A DNA stretch of 64,000 nucleotides from Flavobacterium sp. Root901 (GCF_001429765.1 NZ_LMJB01000006.1:62001-126000), one strand, 5' to 3'; shown: positions 16,315 through 24,701, counted from the stretch's first letter. Made by a program: numbers and translations. Notes: generated by a model not told the origin, from the letters alone.

Positions 16315-16396
16315 GCCCTAGCCCTGATGGGAGCGGCATCCTTTTGTTTTTTTCTTTAAAAAACAAAAGATACAGCGGACAGCAGGAAACAGCTCC
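16315..16396. repeat. Structured interspersed element (GCCCTAGCCCTGATGGGAGC type)
   Basis: It runs from GCCCTAGCCCTG to GGAAACAGCTCC. The centre folds by CTTTTGTTTTTT against AAAAAACAAAAG. The flanks read GATGGGAGCGGCATCC and ACAGCGGACAGCAGG. I recall very similar sequences in many Flavobacterium intergenic regions, from memory only. It fills the whole space between the ABC ATPase stop and the TIGR02757 start. It may act as an RNA structure within the transcript. Confidence 0.65.
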
Positions 16397-17274
16397 TAAT
16401 TACTAATCTGGCCATCGACCATAACCAGTTTTCTGTCGGCCATGTTGGCTAATTCTTCGTTGTGAGTTACAATAACAAAAGTCTGCCCGAATTCATCGCG
16501 AAGCTTAAAAAACAGTTGGTGTAAATTTTCGGCAGAATGTGTGTCGAGATTTCCAGATGGTTCATCGGCAAAAATAACATCGGGTTTGTTGATTAAAGCT
16601 CTTGCCACAGCAACACGTTGTTGTTCTCCGCCCGAAAGTTCGCTTGGTTTATGATTGATCCTGTGTGATAAACCTAAATATTCTAGAATTCTTTTGGCTT
16701 CTTTTTCCGTTTCTGCTTTTGGTTTATTGGTCATGAAAGCCGGAATACAAACGTTTTCTAAAGCCGTGAATTCAGGTAATAATTGATGAAACTGAAAAAT
16801 AAAGCCGAGGTTTAAATTCCTGAAGTTGGATAGTACTTTATCTTGTTTGTTTTTCTTTTTAAAATAGCTGTTATAATAAACAAGCATTGAAAATATGGGT
16901 AAAAATAAAACTCCAATTGTTATGTATCTCAAGGTATCATCCAGAATTTTATTTCTAAACAGCAATAAAAAAACAGTTAGAATTACAATATAACCGGTTC
17001 CAAGCCAGGTTATAATTTTAAATGTTTTTTCTCGTTTGGTGTTATCATTTTCAATATCCTGCAGTTTCAGAATGTTTTCGCCGTTGATTGTAAGTGATGA
17101 TTCCGGATTTCTTTCGGGAATGTCCAATGTTCCTAAAATCTGAAGTAAGGTTGTTTTTCCGGCACCGGAAGCGCCAACAATCGAAACAATTTCGCCTTTT
17201 TTAATATGTAAATCAACTCCCTTTAAAACCTCTAGTTTATCGTAGAATTTATGTATGTTTTTTGCGTGTATCAT
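16396..17274 (-). CDS. LolD-like ABC transporter ATPase with an inserted two-helix membrane hairpin
   Basis: All ATPase motifs are intact over 292 residues: Walker A GASGAGKT (34-41), Q-loop Gln161 in [10 protein letters not shown], signature LSGGEQQR (213-220), Walker B VIFADE (233-238) and H-loop His271. The sequence resembles lipoprotein-releasing LolD/MacB-type ATPases, which are usually near 230 residues. The extra ~70 residues lie at about 76-147, before the Q-loop. They hold two hydrophobic helices (about 88-107 [19 protein letters not shown] and 117-136 [15 protein letters not shown]) and a lysine-rich end. The frame is open throughout. No permease gene is adjacent. Confidence 0.9.
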   Translation of the reverse strand: MIHAKNIHKFYDKLEVLKGVDLHIKKGEIVSIVGASGAGKTTLLQILGTLDIPERNPESSLTINGENILKLQDIENDNTKREKTFKIITWLGTGYIVILTVFLLLFRNKILDDTLRYITIGVLFLPIFSMLVYYNSYFKKKNKQDKVLSNFRNLNLGFIFQFHQLLPEFTALENVCIPAFMTNKPKAETEKEAKRILEYLGLSHRINHKPSELSGGEQQRVAVARALINKPDVIFADEPSGNLDTHSAENLHQLFFKLRDEFGQTFVIVTHNEELANMADRKLVMVDGQISN

Positions 17275-17482
17275 TTATTGAAACTGTTTTTACAAAGAAA
17301 CGAAGATTATGGTTAGAATCAAATTTCAAATCTTAAATTACAAATACAATAATTGGGAATTATAAAATTAAAAAATCAGCTCTTTTCCTGATATGGGAAT
17401 TTTGAAATTAAATTTAATGTCTGAATAAAATGAGATTCATAAATTATTTTTAATTTTCGGACGAACTCAAATCAAACTTAAA

Positions 17483-17779
17483 ATGCAGGATTTAAATGTT
17501 GTAGAAGATAACAGAATGTCAAAATTAATCATTGGTTTAATTTTGGACGGCGTTGGTATGCTGACTTATTCTGTTTTTGGACTTGCTGAATTTGGAGACA
17601 TTATCTGGGCTCCAATTGCAGCTCTTATCATGACCCGAATGTATAAAGGAAGGGTAGGAAAGGTTGCGGGTGTTTTAACATTTCTGGAAGAAATACTTCC
17701 GTTTACAGATGTAATTCCGTCCTTTACCCTTACATGGATTTATACTTATTTCTTTTCCAGAGAAAGAATGAAAGTTTAG
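17483..17779 (+). CDS. Small membrane protein of unknown function (98 aa)
   Basis: Hydrophobic segments lie at about residues 14-32 (KLIIGLILDGVGMLTYSVFG) and 38-50, with a weaker one near 80-92. The C-terminus is basic (FFSRERMKV). The gene overlaps the convergent 17776 gene by four bases. I recall similar proteins in Flavobacteria without a named domain. Function unknown. Confidence 0.72.
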   Translation: MQDLNVVEDNRMSKLIIGLILDGVGMLTYSVFGLAEFGDIIWAPIAALIMTRMYKGRVGKVAGVLTFLEEILPFTDVIPSFTLTWIYTYFFSRERMKV

Positions 17780-18078
17780 TCTTTAAATAAAAATCCTAAC
17801 CCCATATTTTTGAGCATTTTCTTTTCGAAATTCCAAAAGAATCTGTACTGCCCAAAGACTGTGCCTATTACAACTAATAAAACCTGATAGATTGGAAAAA
17901 TTATAAGCAGTCGAATTAAGGTAAACCATCCTCCAAAATCTTCTTTGGTAATTCCTAACCAAACGCAAAAGGGTTTAGAAAGCCACGCAGAAGCCGATCC
18001 TGTGATGGCAAAAACGATAAATATTATAATGGCTTGTAGGTTTGAGGTAATTCCCCAGCGTTCTTTTAGTTTATTCAT
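17776..18078 (-). CDS. DUF6787-like membrane protein
   Basis: The 100-residue protein starts MNKLKERWGITSNLQAIIIF, which I recognise as DUF6787. Two helices are clear: AIIIFIVFAITGSASAWL (about 16-33) and LIRLLIIFPIYQVLLVVIGTV (about 54-75). The tail FFWNFEKKMLKNMG is basic. It probably sits in the inner membrane. It converges with the 17483 gene (4-base overlap). A second frame at 17783-17968 is a shadow of it. Function unknown. Confidence 0.82.
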   Translation of the reverse strand: MNKLKERWGITSNLQAIIIFIVFAITGSASAWLSKPFCVWLGITKEDFGGWFTLIRLLIIFPIYQVLLVVIGTVFGQYRFFWNFEKKMLKNMGLGFLFKD

Positions 18079-18108
18079 TGCTATTTGTAATGATTACAAA
18101 TATAGTAA

Positions 18109-18546
18109 TTATCTTGAAGGAACATACCCCCAAAGTTTTTGTTTGTAAGTATTTTGAAAATAAATCATGTAATTGTAAATTAAGTAGTTTACCTCGTAAC
18201 CGTAGTGAATGTCCGGACGATAATTAATTGACATTTCGTATAAATTAGGATTGTATCGCTGTGGCTGCAGAACGCGGCTGTTCCATTCTGTTATATACAA
18301 GTTATTTTTGTTTTCAAGATATTCTAATGAATGATAATTTCTGGGATATGCTCTTGAAGCCAGCCATGAGCTAAAACCGTTATCGATAATTATTACTTCA
18401 TATTCCAAAGAATCATTTGCGATTCGGACCGTATCACTAATTTTTTTATTTGCAGTAGTATTATCTGCGCTGGCAATATTTTGCGAAGCTGTAGAACAAG
18501 CAATTATTGTTAATAATATAATTAATATAGAAATACACTTTTTCAT
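18109..18546 (-). CDS. DUF6146-like lipoprotein
   Basis: The N-terminus MKKCISILIILLTIIACSTAS has a lipobox ending at Cys17. The conserved part (about 50-140) is rich in Tyr and Asn: GFSSWLASRAYPRNYHSLEY, YITEWNSRVLQPQRYNPNLY, GYEVNYLIYNYMIYFQNTY. I recognise this as DUF6146. It is exported and probably anchored in the outer or inner membrane. Its leader borders repeat copy 2, which separates it from the DUF937-like gene. Function unknown. Confidence 0.85.
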   Translation of the reverse strand: MKKCISILIILLTIIACSTASQNIASADNTTANKKISDTVRIANDSLEYEVIIIDNGFSSWLASRAYPRNYHSLEYLENKNNLYITEWNSRVLQPQRYNPNLYEMSINYRPDIHYGYEVNYLIYNYMIYFQNTYKQKLWGYVPSR

Positions 18547-18587
18547 AACTCTCTCCCTTTTCAGACTTAAAGTTACGATTTTTTTTT

Positions 18588-18810
18588 AAGATGCTAAGGT
18601 TCTGAGGTGCTAAGATTCTAAGATCTTTTTAAAATAGGTGCTAAGGTTCTAAGATGCTAAGAATCTAAGATTTTTTTTAAGATGGTCAAATATTAAGCTT
18701 CTGGGGTTCTAAGTTTTTTCATTTTTAAATAAAAAAGCTGTTTATATATAAACAGCTTTTGGTTATTTTTATCAGAATCTTAGGACCTTAGCATCTTAGT
18801 CCCTCAGAAC
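18588..18810. repeat. CTAAG-word inverted array, copy 2 (around a terminator)
   Basis: The left side (18588-18716) holds many AAGATGCTAAGGTTCTGAG-type words. The right side (18774-18810, AGAATCTTAGGACCTTAGCA and on) is their reverse complement. The terminator palindrome at 18733-18760 sits between. The left side is longer than the right, as if words had expanded on one side. Confidence 0.88.
18733..18760. terminator. Perfect 28-bp palindrome inside repeat copy 2
   Basis: AAAAGCTGTTTATA (18733-18746) and TATAAACAGCTTTT (18747-18760) are fully self-complementary. It lies downstream of the DUF937-like gene on the minus strand and can work in either direction. Confidence 0.7.
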
Positions 18811-18812
18811 AT

Positions 18813-19376
18813 TTATTTACTTCCAAATAATTTCCCAATAAATCCGGCGATACCGCCTTTGCTTTTTGTTACTACCAGCACATCTGCAACATCTACTTTT
18901 CCGTCATTGTTTTGGTCAAGCCCAAATTGCATTCCGTATTTTGAGATCGTATCCATGATTCCTGATGCTTGTGTACTGTTTCCGGAAATGGCCGAAATTA
19001 TATCAGAGATTTGAAAACTATTGTCGTTTGGATCTTTTGCTTTATTTACTAAAGAATTTAAAACCTGTGGAATCATGTTTGAAGCAACTCCTGTAGAATC
19101 TACGCTGCTTAAACCAAATTTCTCGCCAAGAGTGTCACTCAATTGGTGCTGGATTTTCTGAACTACAGGGTTGGTGCTGTCTATTGCCTGGTTTCCACTA
19201 AATAATCCGGCTAGTTGTTCTCCTCCGCCTTCGGCAACAATTTTTTGCAGACTGCTAAATATGGAGGAGCTAGTTTCGCCAATTACAGCTTCATTGTGTT
19301 CATCTGGAACGGCAGCATTATTGACAACAGCATCGCCACCGTATTGTCTTACTAATTGTGTTAATTGTTCAAACAT
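18813..19376 (-). CDS. DUF937-like protein with an EF-hand-type calcium loop
   Basis: The 187 residues lack a signal peptide. The helical body (MFEQLTQLVRQYGGDAVVNN, SLQKIVAEGGGEQLAGLFSG, MIPQVLNSLVNKA) resembles DUF937/YidB-like proteins. Near the C-terminus DQNNDGKVDVAD fits the EF-hand or dockerin loop pattern DxNxDGxxD. The end is a glycine-rich hydrophobic GGIAGFIGKLFGSK. The combination suggests a small calcium-binding cytoplasmic protein, but this is inference. It stands next to serA, separated by the serA terminator. Confidence 0.72.
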   Translation of the reverse strand: MFEQLTQLVRQYGGDAVVNNAAVPDEHNEAVIGETSSSIFSSLQKIVAEGGGEQLAGLFSGNQAIDSTNPVVQKIQHQLSDTLGEKFGLSSVDSTGVASNMIPQVLNSLVNKAKDPNDNSFQISDIISAISGNSTQASGIMDTISKYGMQFGLDQNNDGKVDVADVLVVTKSKGGIAGFIGKLFGSK

Positions 19377-19412
19377 GATTTCGATAATTAGGGATTAGAA
19401 ATCAAATTTAGT

Positions 19413-19456
19413 TAAAAAAAGAAAGGGATTTATTAAACGATGTTAATAAATCCCTT
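19413..19456 (-). terminator. Terminator of the serine operon (after serA)
   Basis: AAGGGATTTATTAA (19423-19436) pairs perfectly with TTAATAAATCCCTT (19443-19456). On the minus strand a T-rich run follows. It lies 25 bases after the serA stop. Confidence 0.85.
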
Positions 19457-19480
19457 CTTAAATATTTTATTTATAGTTTA

Positions 19481-20431
19481 TTAGCTTAATAGAGTAATAA
19501 TTTGTGAAGCTAATTCAGTACCAATTCTGTCTTGTGCTTCTCCTGTTGCAGCTCCAATGTGAGGTGTCAAAGAGATTTTAGGGTGCATCAGGATTGCCAT
19601 TTCTGGTTTTGGCTCACTTTCGAAAACGTCTAAACCTGCAAAAGCAACTTTGCCTGAATCTAAAGCTTTTACCAAAGCTACTTCGTCAATAACTCCACCG
19701 CGGGCACAGTTTACAATTCCCACGCCGTCTTTCATAATTGCAAGTTCTTTTTGTCCAATGATGTAACCATCCTGGGCAGGAACGTGTAAAGTAATGAAGT
19801 CAGCTTCTTTAAATAAAGATTCTAAAGATTGAGAAACTACTTTTGTAGTAATGGATTGTCCGTCAAAAAATTCAACTTTAATATCTACTTCCGGAATAAA
19901 ACTATCTGCAGCGATAACTTTCATTCCAAGACCAAGCGCCATTTTTGCAGTTGCCTGACCAATACGGCCAATACCAACAATTCCAAGCGTTTTTCCTCTT
20001 AATTCAATACCATTTGCGTATGCTTTTTTCAGACCGTCAAAGTTTGAATCTCCTTCAAGAGGCATATTTCTGTTAGAATCATGTAAAAAACGAACACCAG
20101 AAAATAAGTGTCCGAATACCAGTTCAGCAACAGATTCTGAAGATGAAGCAGGAGTGTTAATTACATGGATCCCTTTGCTTTTAGCATAATCAACATCGAT
20201 ATTATCCATACCAACACCACCACGACCGATGATTTTGATACCAGGACAAGCATCGATAATATCTTTACGAACTTTAGTAGCACTACGAACTAAAATTACG
20301 CTTACATTATTTTCATTGATAAAGTTAGCTACTTGTTCCTGAGCTACTTTTGTAGTTATAACTTCAAATCCGCCTTTTTCTAAGGCCAGAATTCCACTTT
20401 TAGAAATTCCGTCATTTGCTAATACTTTCAT
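19481..20431 (-). CDS. serA: D-3-phosphoglycerate dehydrogenase
   Basis: It oxidises 3-phosphoglycerate to phosphohydroxypyruvate, the first step of serine synthesis. The 316 residues form the short form without an ACT or ASB regulatory domain. The NAD site is GIVGIGRIGQATAKM (about 149-163). Catalytic residues lie in NCARGGVIDE (Arg), the Glu of FESEP and the His of PHIGAAT. It follows serC by about 140 bases, which contain inverted repeat 20451-20566, and ends in a clear terminator. Without ACT, serine feedback is probably absent or different. Confidence 0.93.
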   Translation of the reverse strand: MKVLANDGISKSGILALEKGGFEVITTKVAQEQVANFINENNVSVILVRSATKVRKDIIDACPGIKIIGRGGVGMDNIDVDYAKSKGIHVINTPASSSESVAELVFGHLFSGVRFLHDSNRNMPLEGDSNFDGLKKAYANGIELRGKTLGIVGIGRIGQATAKMALGLGMKVIAADSFIPEVDIKVEFFDGQSITTKVVSQSLESLFKEADFITLHVPAQDGYIIGQKELAIMKDGVGIVNCARGGVIDEVALVKALDSGKVAFAGLDVFESEPKPEMAILMHPKISLTPHIGAATGEAQDRIGTELASQIITLLS

Positions 20432-20450
20432 TTTAGGTTTATGTGTTTAT

Positions 20451-20566
20451 TTGGTTAATCGTTAAATTGTTTAATCGATCGACCAGACTATTTTATATTT
20501 TTCTTTTTGATATTATAAAGGAAACATTTTACGATTAACCGATTAAACAAATTAACGATTAACCGA
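20451..20566. repeat. TTAATCG-word inverted array, copy 1 (serC-serA gap)
   Basis: The left arm (20451-20481, TTGGTTAATCGTTAAATTGT and on) is matched by the reverse complement in 20532-20566 (ending AACGATTAACCGAA), with a few mismatches. About 50 AT-rich bases separate them. A second copy with other bases but the same words is at 51748. Confidence 0.85.
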
Positions 20567-20571
20567 AAACA

Positions 20572-21642
20572 TTAAACTTTACTTTCAAGTGCTTTCATTA
20601 CATCAACTAAAACCTGAACACTTTCGATTGGCATAGCGTTGTAAATAGAAGCTCTGTAACCACCCACAGAACGGTGTCCTGGCAATCCTGAAATATTTGC
20701 GGCTTTCCATAAAGCGTCAAAAGTTTCCGTATGATCCGGGTTGTTTAATAAGAAAGTCACGTTCATTTTAGAACGGTCTTCAATAGCTGCAGCACCTTTA
20801 AATAATGGGTTTCTGTCGATTTCTGCATACAGTAAATCTGCTTTTGCATTGTTTAATTTTTCAACAGCAGCAATTCCACCTTTTTCTTTAATCCATTGTA
20901 ATGTTAATAAAGAAACATATACAGAAAAAACAGGCGGAGTATTGTACATACTTTCTGCTTTGATATGTTTAGCATAATCTAACATACTAGGAATTGTTCT
21001 TCCGTTTTTGCCTAAGATTTCTTCTTTAACTACTACAAGAGTTGTTCCTGCAGGACCCATATTTTTCTGAGCTCCGGCATAGATTAAGTCGAATTTTGAG
21101 AAATCTAATTCGCGTGAGAAAATATCAGAACTCATATCACAAACTACAGGAATATTTGTAGCTGGAAAATCATTCATTTGAGTTCCAAAAATGGTATTAT
21201 TGCTTGTACAGTGAAAATAATCAGCATCGGCTGGTATTTCGTAACCTTTTGGAATGTGAGTATAATTATCATCTTTTGAAGAAGCTACAACAATAGTTTC
21301 TCCAAAAAGTTTAGCTTCTTTAATAGCCGCAGTTGCCCACGTACCTGAATCTAAGTAAGCCGCTTTTCCGTTTTCTTTCATCAGGTTGTAAGGAGCCATC
21401 AGGAATGCAGTACTTGCACCGCCTTGTAAAAACAAAGCCTGATATCCTTTTCCCTGAAGTCCTAATAATTCTAAAGCCAGCGAACGAGCTTCATCCATAA
21501 CAGCAACAAAATCTTTGCTTCGGTGCGAGATTTCAAGAATTGATAATCCTGAATCATTAAAATTTAAAATTGCTTTTGATGCCTTCTCAAAAACTTCCTG
21601 AGGTAAAATACTTGGTCCTGCGCTGTAGTTGTGTTTTTTCAT
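20572..21642 (-). CDS. serC: 3-phosphoserine/phosphohydroxythreonine aminotransferase
   Basis: This PLP enzyme makes phosphoserine from phosphohydroxypyruvate and glutamate. The 356-residue length is standard. The N-terminus HNYSAGPSILPQEV and the substrate loop EISHRSKDF are typical. The PLP lysine is in YAGAQKNMGPAG (about residues 189-200). GLPGHRSVGGYRASIYNAMP near the C-terminus is the family end motif. It lies between the acyl-CoA reductase gene upstream and serA downstream on the same strand, so the three probably form one operon. Confidence 0.95.
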   Translation of the reverse strand: MKKHNYSAGPSILPQEVFEKASKAILNFNDSGLSILEISHRSKDFVAVMDEARSLALELLGLQGKGYQALFLQGGASTAFLMAPYNLMKENGKAAYLDSGTWATAAIKEAKLFGETIVVASSKDDNYTHIPKGYEIPADADYFHCTSNNTIFGTQMNDFPATNIPVVCDMSSDIFSRELDFSKFDLIYAGAQKNMGPAGTTLVVVKEEILGKNGRTIPSMLDYAKHIKAESMYNTPPVFSVYVSLLTLQWIKEKGGIAAVEKLNNAKADLLYAEIDRNPLFKGAAAIEDRSKMNVTFLLNNPDHTETFDALWKAANISGLPGHRSVGGYRASIYNAMPIESVQVLVDVMKALESKV

Positions 21643-21735
21643 GGTTGTTGTTAATAGTCGAAAATTTTAAAGACGCAAATTTCGGCAATAGGAGCTGAAA
21701 AAGCGATAAATAATTCGAAATAATTAAACATTTTT

Positions 21736-22800
21736 TTACTTTATTGTTAACAAAAACGTTATAGTATCAACGTTATCTGCATAATCCCACAATTGAGGAT
21801 TTTGGGTTTGCCCGAATGCAACACTATTTTTTATTATATCGCTGCTAACGATACATTGAATTTGTTCTGCATCGGTTTCAAGTCTGGATTTTAAATCTTC
21901 CAGATTTTCATAATATTCATAAAAAACGCTGGAAATAGGCGAGGCGTAGCTCGAATCTTCTTTTAAAGTCAGGAAACCATTGTCTGTTAATTTAAAATTA
22001 CTCATTAAGAAAACCGCTTTATTATAATCGTAATTATTAGCATATTTCTCATAATGAATAACATCCTGATATTTAAAAACGGCCTGAAAAAAAGCATCAA
22101 AAGTATATCCTTTCGGGACAAAAAGTTTAGATACATTTCGGCATCCTAAACCAAAATACCTAAAAATATCTTCTCCTAAAGCTTCCAGTTCTTCATTTGA
22201 TTCTTTTCCGTTTAAAACGGCAGCCGAATTTCTGTTTTTTCGGATAATGGAAGGTTTGTCTTTAAAATAATACTCAAAATAACGTGCTGTATTATTGCTT
22301 CCGGTAGCAATTACGGCATCAAAATTTTCCAGCTTTCCTTCCACGAAAGTGATTTTATCTTTAAAACTTTCGTCGACAGCAATTATATATCGGGCCAGAA
22401 ACGGCAGTAAATGCTGATCATTTGATGATGTTTTTACCAATGCCTTGTTTCCGGTAATTAAAACCGAGATAAAATCATGAAAACCAACAAGCGGAATATT
22501 CCCGGCTAAAATCAGAGCGACTGCTTTTTCTCCGCGAGACGATTCAAAGTTATAATTGGAAAGCCATTTGTCGATGTTTTCTTTTGTCAAAGCCTCTGCC
22601 CAGGATTTTACCGCAAAGTAAACCTGCTCTGGTGTGTACCAGCCATTATGTGATTGTGAAAGGTGAATTAATCTCTCAAAATCATCAAAAAAGATATCAT
22701 TATATAAAACGTCAGATTTTTTTGCAGAAGCGCCTTCCGAAAACTGACTTAAAAATTTTCCTAATTCAACAAAAACACTTTTTTTTGTTTCTAATGTCAT
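21736..22800 (-). CDS. Acyl-CoA reductase (LuxC-like family)
   Basis: The 354 residues belong to the LuxC-type acyl-CoA reductase group found next to serC in Bacteroidota. Visible parts are VALILAGNIPLVGFHDFISVLITGN (as an NAD(P)-binding core), GSNNTARYFEYYF, and GLGCRNVSKLFVPKGYTF, where the cysteine is the likely acyl-accepting nucleophile. The family reduces activated acyl groups to aldehydes; the substrate here is unknown. It is first in the serC-serA run and divergent from the ferredoxin gene at 22958. Confidence 0.87.
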   Translation of the reverse strand: MTLETKKSVFVELGKFLSQFSEGASAKKSDVLYNDIFFDDFERLIHLSQSHNGWYTPEQVYFAVKSWAEALTKENIDKWLSNYNFESSRGEKAVALILAGNIPLVGFHDFISVLITGNKALVKTSSNDQHLLPFLARYIIAVDESFKDKITFVEGKLENFDAVIATGSNNTARYFEYYFKDKPSIIRKNRNSAAVLNGKESNEELEALGEDIFRYFGLGCRNVSKLFVPKGYTFDAFFQAVFKYQDVIHYEKYANNYDYNKAVFLMSNFKLTDNGFLTLKEDSSYASPISSVFYEYYENLEDLKSRLETDAEQIQCIVSSDIIKNSVAFGQTQNPQLWDYADNVDTITFLLTIK

Positions 22801-22838
22801 AATGTTTGTTTATGAATTGTTTTGATTGTAATTTTGCA

Positions 22839-22870
22839 CAAAAATAAGCATAAATAAGTCGAAAGTCAAA
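22839..22870 (-). promoter_or_regulatory. Promoter for the acyl-CoA reductase-serC-serA operon
   Basis: On the minus strand TATTTTTG (plus-strand CAAAAATA, 22839-22846) and TTTG (plus CAAA, 22867-22870) are 20 bases apart, a good match to the Flavobacterium consensus. The -33 box falls inside an inverted repeat (22856-22945). Confidence 0.55.
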
Positions 22871-22945
22871 AGTCATCAGATCAAATGCTATGAATGTCTT
22901 TTTTAGATTTTTCTGACTTTATAACTTTAAGACTTTTAACTTTAA
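22856..22945. repeat. AAGTC-word inverted array between divergent genes
   Basis: The left part (22856-22880, AAGTCGAAAGTCAAAAGTCA and on) is made of AAAGTC words. The right part (22912-22945) has the complementary GACTTT words (TCTGACTTTATAACTTTAAG and on). It resembles the other word arrays in style but uses a different word. Confidence 0.7.
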
Positions 22946-22957
22946 AGATTAAAAAAC

Positions 22958-23308
22958 ATGGCAATTATTATAACTGACGAATGCATAAACTGTGGGGCCT
23001 GTGAACCAGAATGCCCAAATACAGCAATATATGAAGGAGCAGATGATTGGAGATATAAAGACGGAACAAGCCTTTCGGGAACTGTAATTTTACCTGACGG
23101 AACTGAAGTGAATGCTGATGACGCACAAACTCCAATTTCTGATGAAATCTATTATATCGTTCCGGGAAAATGTACAGAATGTAAAGGTTTTCACGATGAG
23201 CCTCAATGTGCTGCTGTATGTCCTGTTGATTGCTGTGTGCCAGATGATAATCACGTTGAAGATGACGAAACCTTGTTGAACAGACAGGCATTTCTGCATG
23301 GTGAATAA
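22958..23308 (+). CDS. 4Fe-4S dicluster ferredoxin
   Basis: The 116-residue protein has two clusters. The first is [12 protein letters not shown] (about residues 9-20); the second is [22 protein letters not shown] (about 69-90), in the Allochromatium-type layout with a long insertion. It carries electrons in the cytoplasm. It is divergent from the acyl-CoA reductase gene and followed by a terminator, so it is transcribed alone. A role as electron partner for a neighbour is not shown by the sequence. Confidence 0.93.
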   Translation: MAIIITDECINCGACEPECPNTAIYEGADDWRYKDGTSLSGTVILPDGTEVNADDAQTPISDEIYYIVPGKCTECKGFHDEPQCAAVCPVDCCVPDDNHVEDDETLLNRQAFLHGE

Positions 23309-23333
23309 AAATTAAATTAATTTTTCAAAATAT

Positions 23334-23364
23334 AATCCTGAGTGCGAACTCAGGATTTTTTTTT
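23334..23364 (+). terminator. Terminator after the ferredoxin gene
   Basis: AATCCTGAGT (23334-23343) pairs with ACTCAGGATT (23348-23357) across GCGA, followed by an 8-9 T run. Confidence 0.9.
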
Positions 23365-23474
23365 GCTTTATTCGAAATTTAAAAATCTTATTGTGTTGGT
23401 TTATAATATTTTATATTTTAGTGCTTATTTTTTTAATAAAAATTTAATACTTTAGTTGAAAATTTAATAAGCAT

Positions 23475-24632
23475 ATGAGGAAATTCATACTTTTATTTTT
23501 TGTTTTAATTGGATTTAACGCTTTTTCGCAGGAAGAGCAGTATTCTATTATTGTAAAAGATATAGAAACACAGCTTCCTATTGAAAATGCGACAGTTGTT
23601 ATTCTAAAAACAAAACAAATACTGACTAGTAATAAAGAAGGTAAAGTAAGTTTTATGCTTACCGGCGGTTCTAATGTACAGGTTTCGGAAAAAAATTATG
23701 AAAACTTGACGGTACGCTGGACTTCTTTAAACGGAGATCAAAAATTTATTGTTTATCTGAAAAGCAATAATACTAAGCTGGATGAAATTGTTCTTTCTAA
23801 ACAGGCTCCGCAAAAAGTACTTCAAAAACTTGTGCTTACATCGTCAAAGAGATTAGCCGATTCTTACAGGCTTAAAGTATATGTAAGGGAGTTTTTTATG
23901 TTAGATAACAAATATTCTTATTTTAATGACGGATTAGTTAATTTTCAATTTTCGGGAAGCCCTTCGACAACACTTTTGGTAGAACAAAACAGATCGTATG
24001 GTTTGCTGGAAACAGATATAAGTGCCGATTTAAGAGGGTATGATTTAAATAATATCATGAAGAATTATAATGATTTTAAATATTTTGATCCGCTTTTAGA
24101 TCCAAAAGCAAAAAAAGAATATGATTTTATAATAAAAGGCCATCCGAAGAATAAAGATTATTATGTAATGTATATTACGCCTCTGGATAAGGCAAAAGAT
24201 GCAATCGATAATTTTGAGATTGTTTATGATCCTGAAAAAAAGCTTATTATTGAATTTAAAATTGATGTTACACCGCAAAACCTTGATAAAGTTGAAGAAA
24301 AAACCGGAGCGAATTCTAAAAATATTACCAAGTCATTTATCAATGTTAATTACAGGTTAGACGGAGAAAATTATTATTTACTGGGTTCAAATGAAGAAAT
24401 AGCTTATGATCTTATTTTGAAAGATCAGGTAAAGAAAATTCAGGTTCGCAATAGTTTTATCACCACAAATTTCAACAAACAAAATTTTACTTATAAAGAA
24501 AGTGACGTTTTTAAAGAGAAATCACTTTTTAATAAAAGAAACAAAATCCTGACCAATTACTGGGATATTTCGGGATTTGTTTCTACCGACGAAGAAAAGG
24601 CAATAATTGCTTCTTTGGATTATAAGCTGTAG
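23475..24632 (+). CDS. Exported carboxypeptidase-like regulatory-domain protein
   Basis: The signal peptide is MRKFILLFFVLIGFNAFSQ. Residues about 22-95 form a carboxypeptidase-D regulatory-like beta-sandwich (YSIIVKDIETQLPIENATVV, then LTSNKEGKVSFML and KFIVYL). The rest (about 100-385) is a beta-rich domain seen in many Bacteroidota surface proteins. It probably sits in the periplasm or on the outer membrane. It is transcribed alone between two terminators. No enzymatic motif is visible. Confidence 0.82.
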   Translation: MRKFILLFFVLIGFNAFSQEEQYSIIVKDIETQLPIENATVVILKTKQILTSNKEGKVSFMLTGGSNVQVSEKNYENLTVRWTSLNGDQKFIVYLKSNNTKLDEIVLSKQAPQKVLQKLVLTSSKRLADSYRLKVYVREFFMLDNKYSYFNDGLVNFQFSGSPSTTLLVEQNRSYGLLETDISADLRGYDLNNIMKNYNDFKYFDPLLDPKAKKEYDFIIKGHPKNKDYYVMYITPLDKAKDAIDNFEIVYDPEKKLIIEFKIDVTPQNLDKVEEKTGANSKNITKSFINVNYRLDGENYYLLGSNEEIAYDLILKDQVKKIQVRNSFITTNFNKQNFTYKESDVFKEKSLFNKRNKILTNYWDISGFVSTDEEKAIIASLDYKL

Positions 24633-24657
24633 GAGTTATAACTCTGAAAAATAAAAA

Positions 24658-24688
24658 AATCCTGAACTCAATAAGTTCAGGATTTTTT
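24658..24688 (+). terminator. Terminator after the 23475 gene
   Basis: AATCCTGAACT (24658-24668) pairs with AGTTCAGGATT (24674-24684), followed by Ts. Confidence 0.88.
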
Positions 24689-24701
24689 GTTTTTTATTGT
24701 T

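Noticed and set aside
17783..17968. Overlapping minus-strand frame of 61 codons inside the DUF6787 gene
   Set aside because: It is a shadow in another frame of a gene with clear family features.
23090..23299. Minus-strand frames across the ferredoxin gene
   Set aside because: They arise as complements of the cysteine-rich coding sequence and have no own signals.
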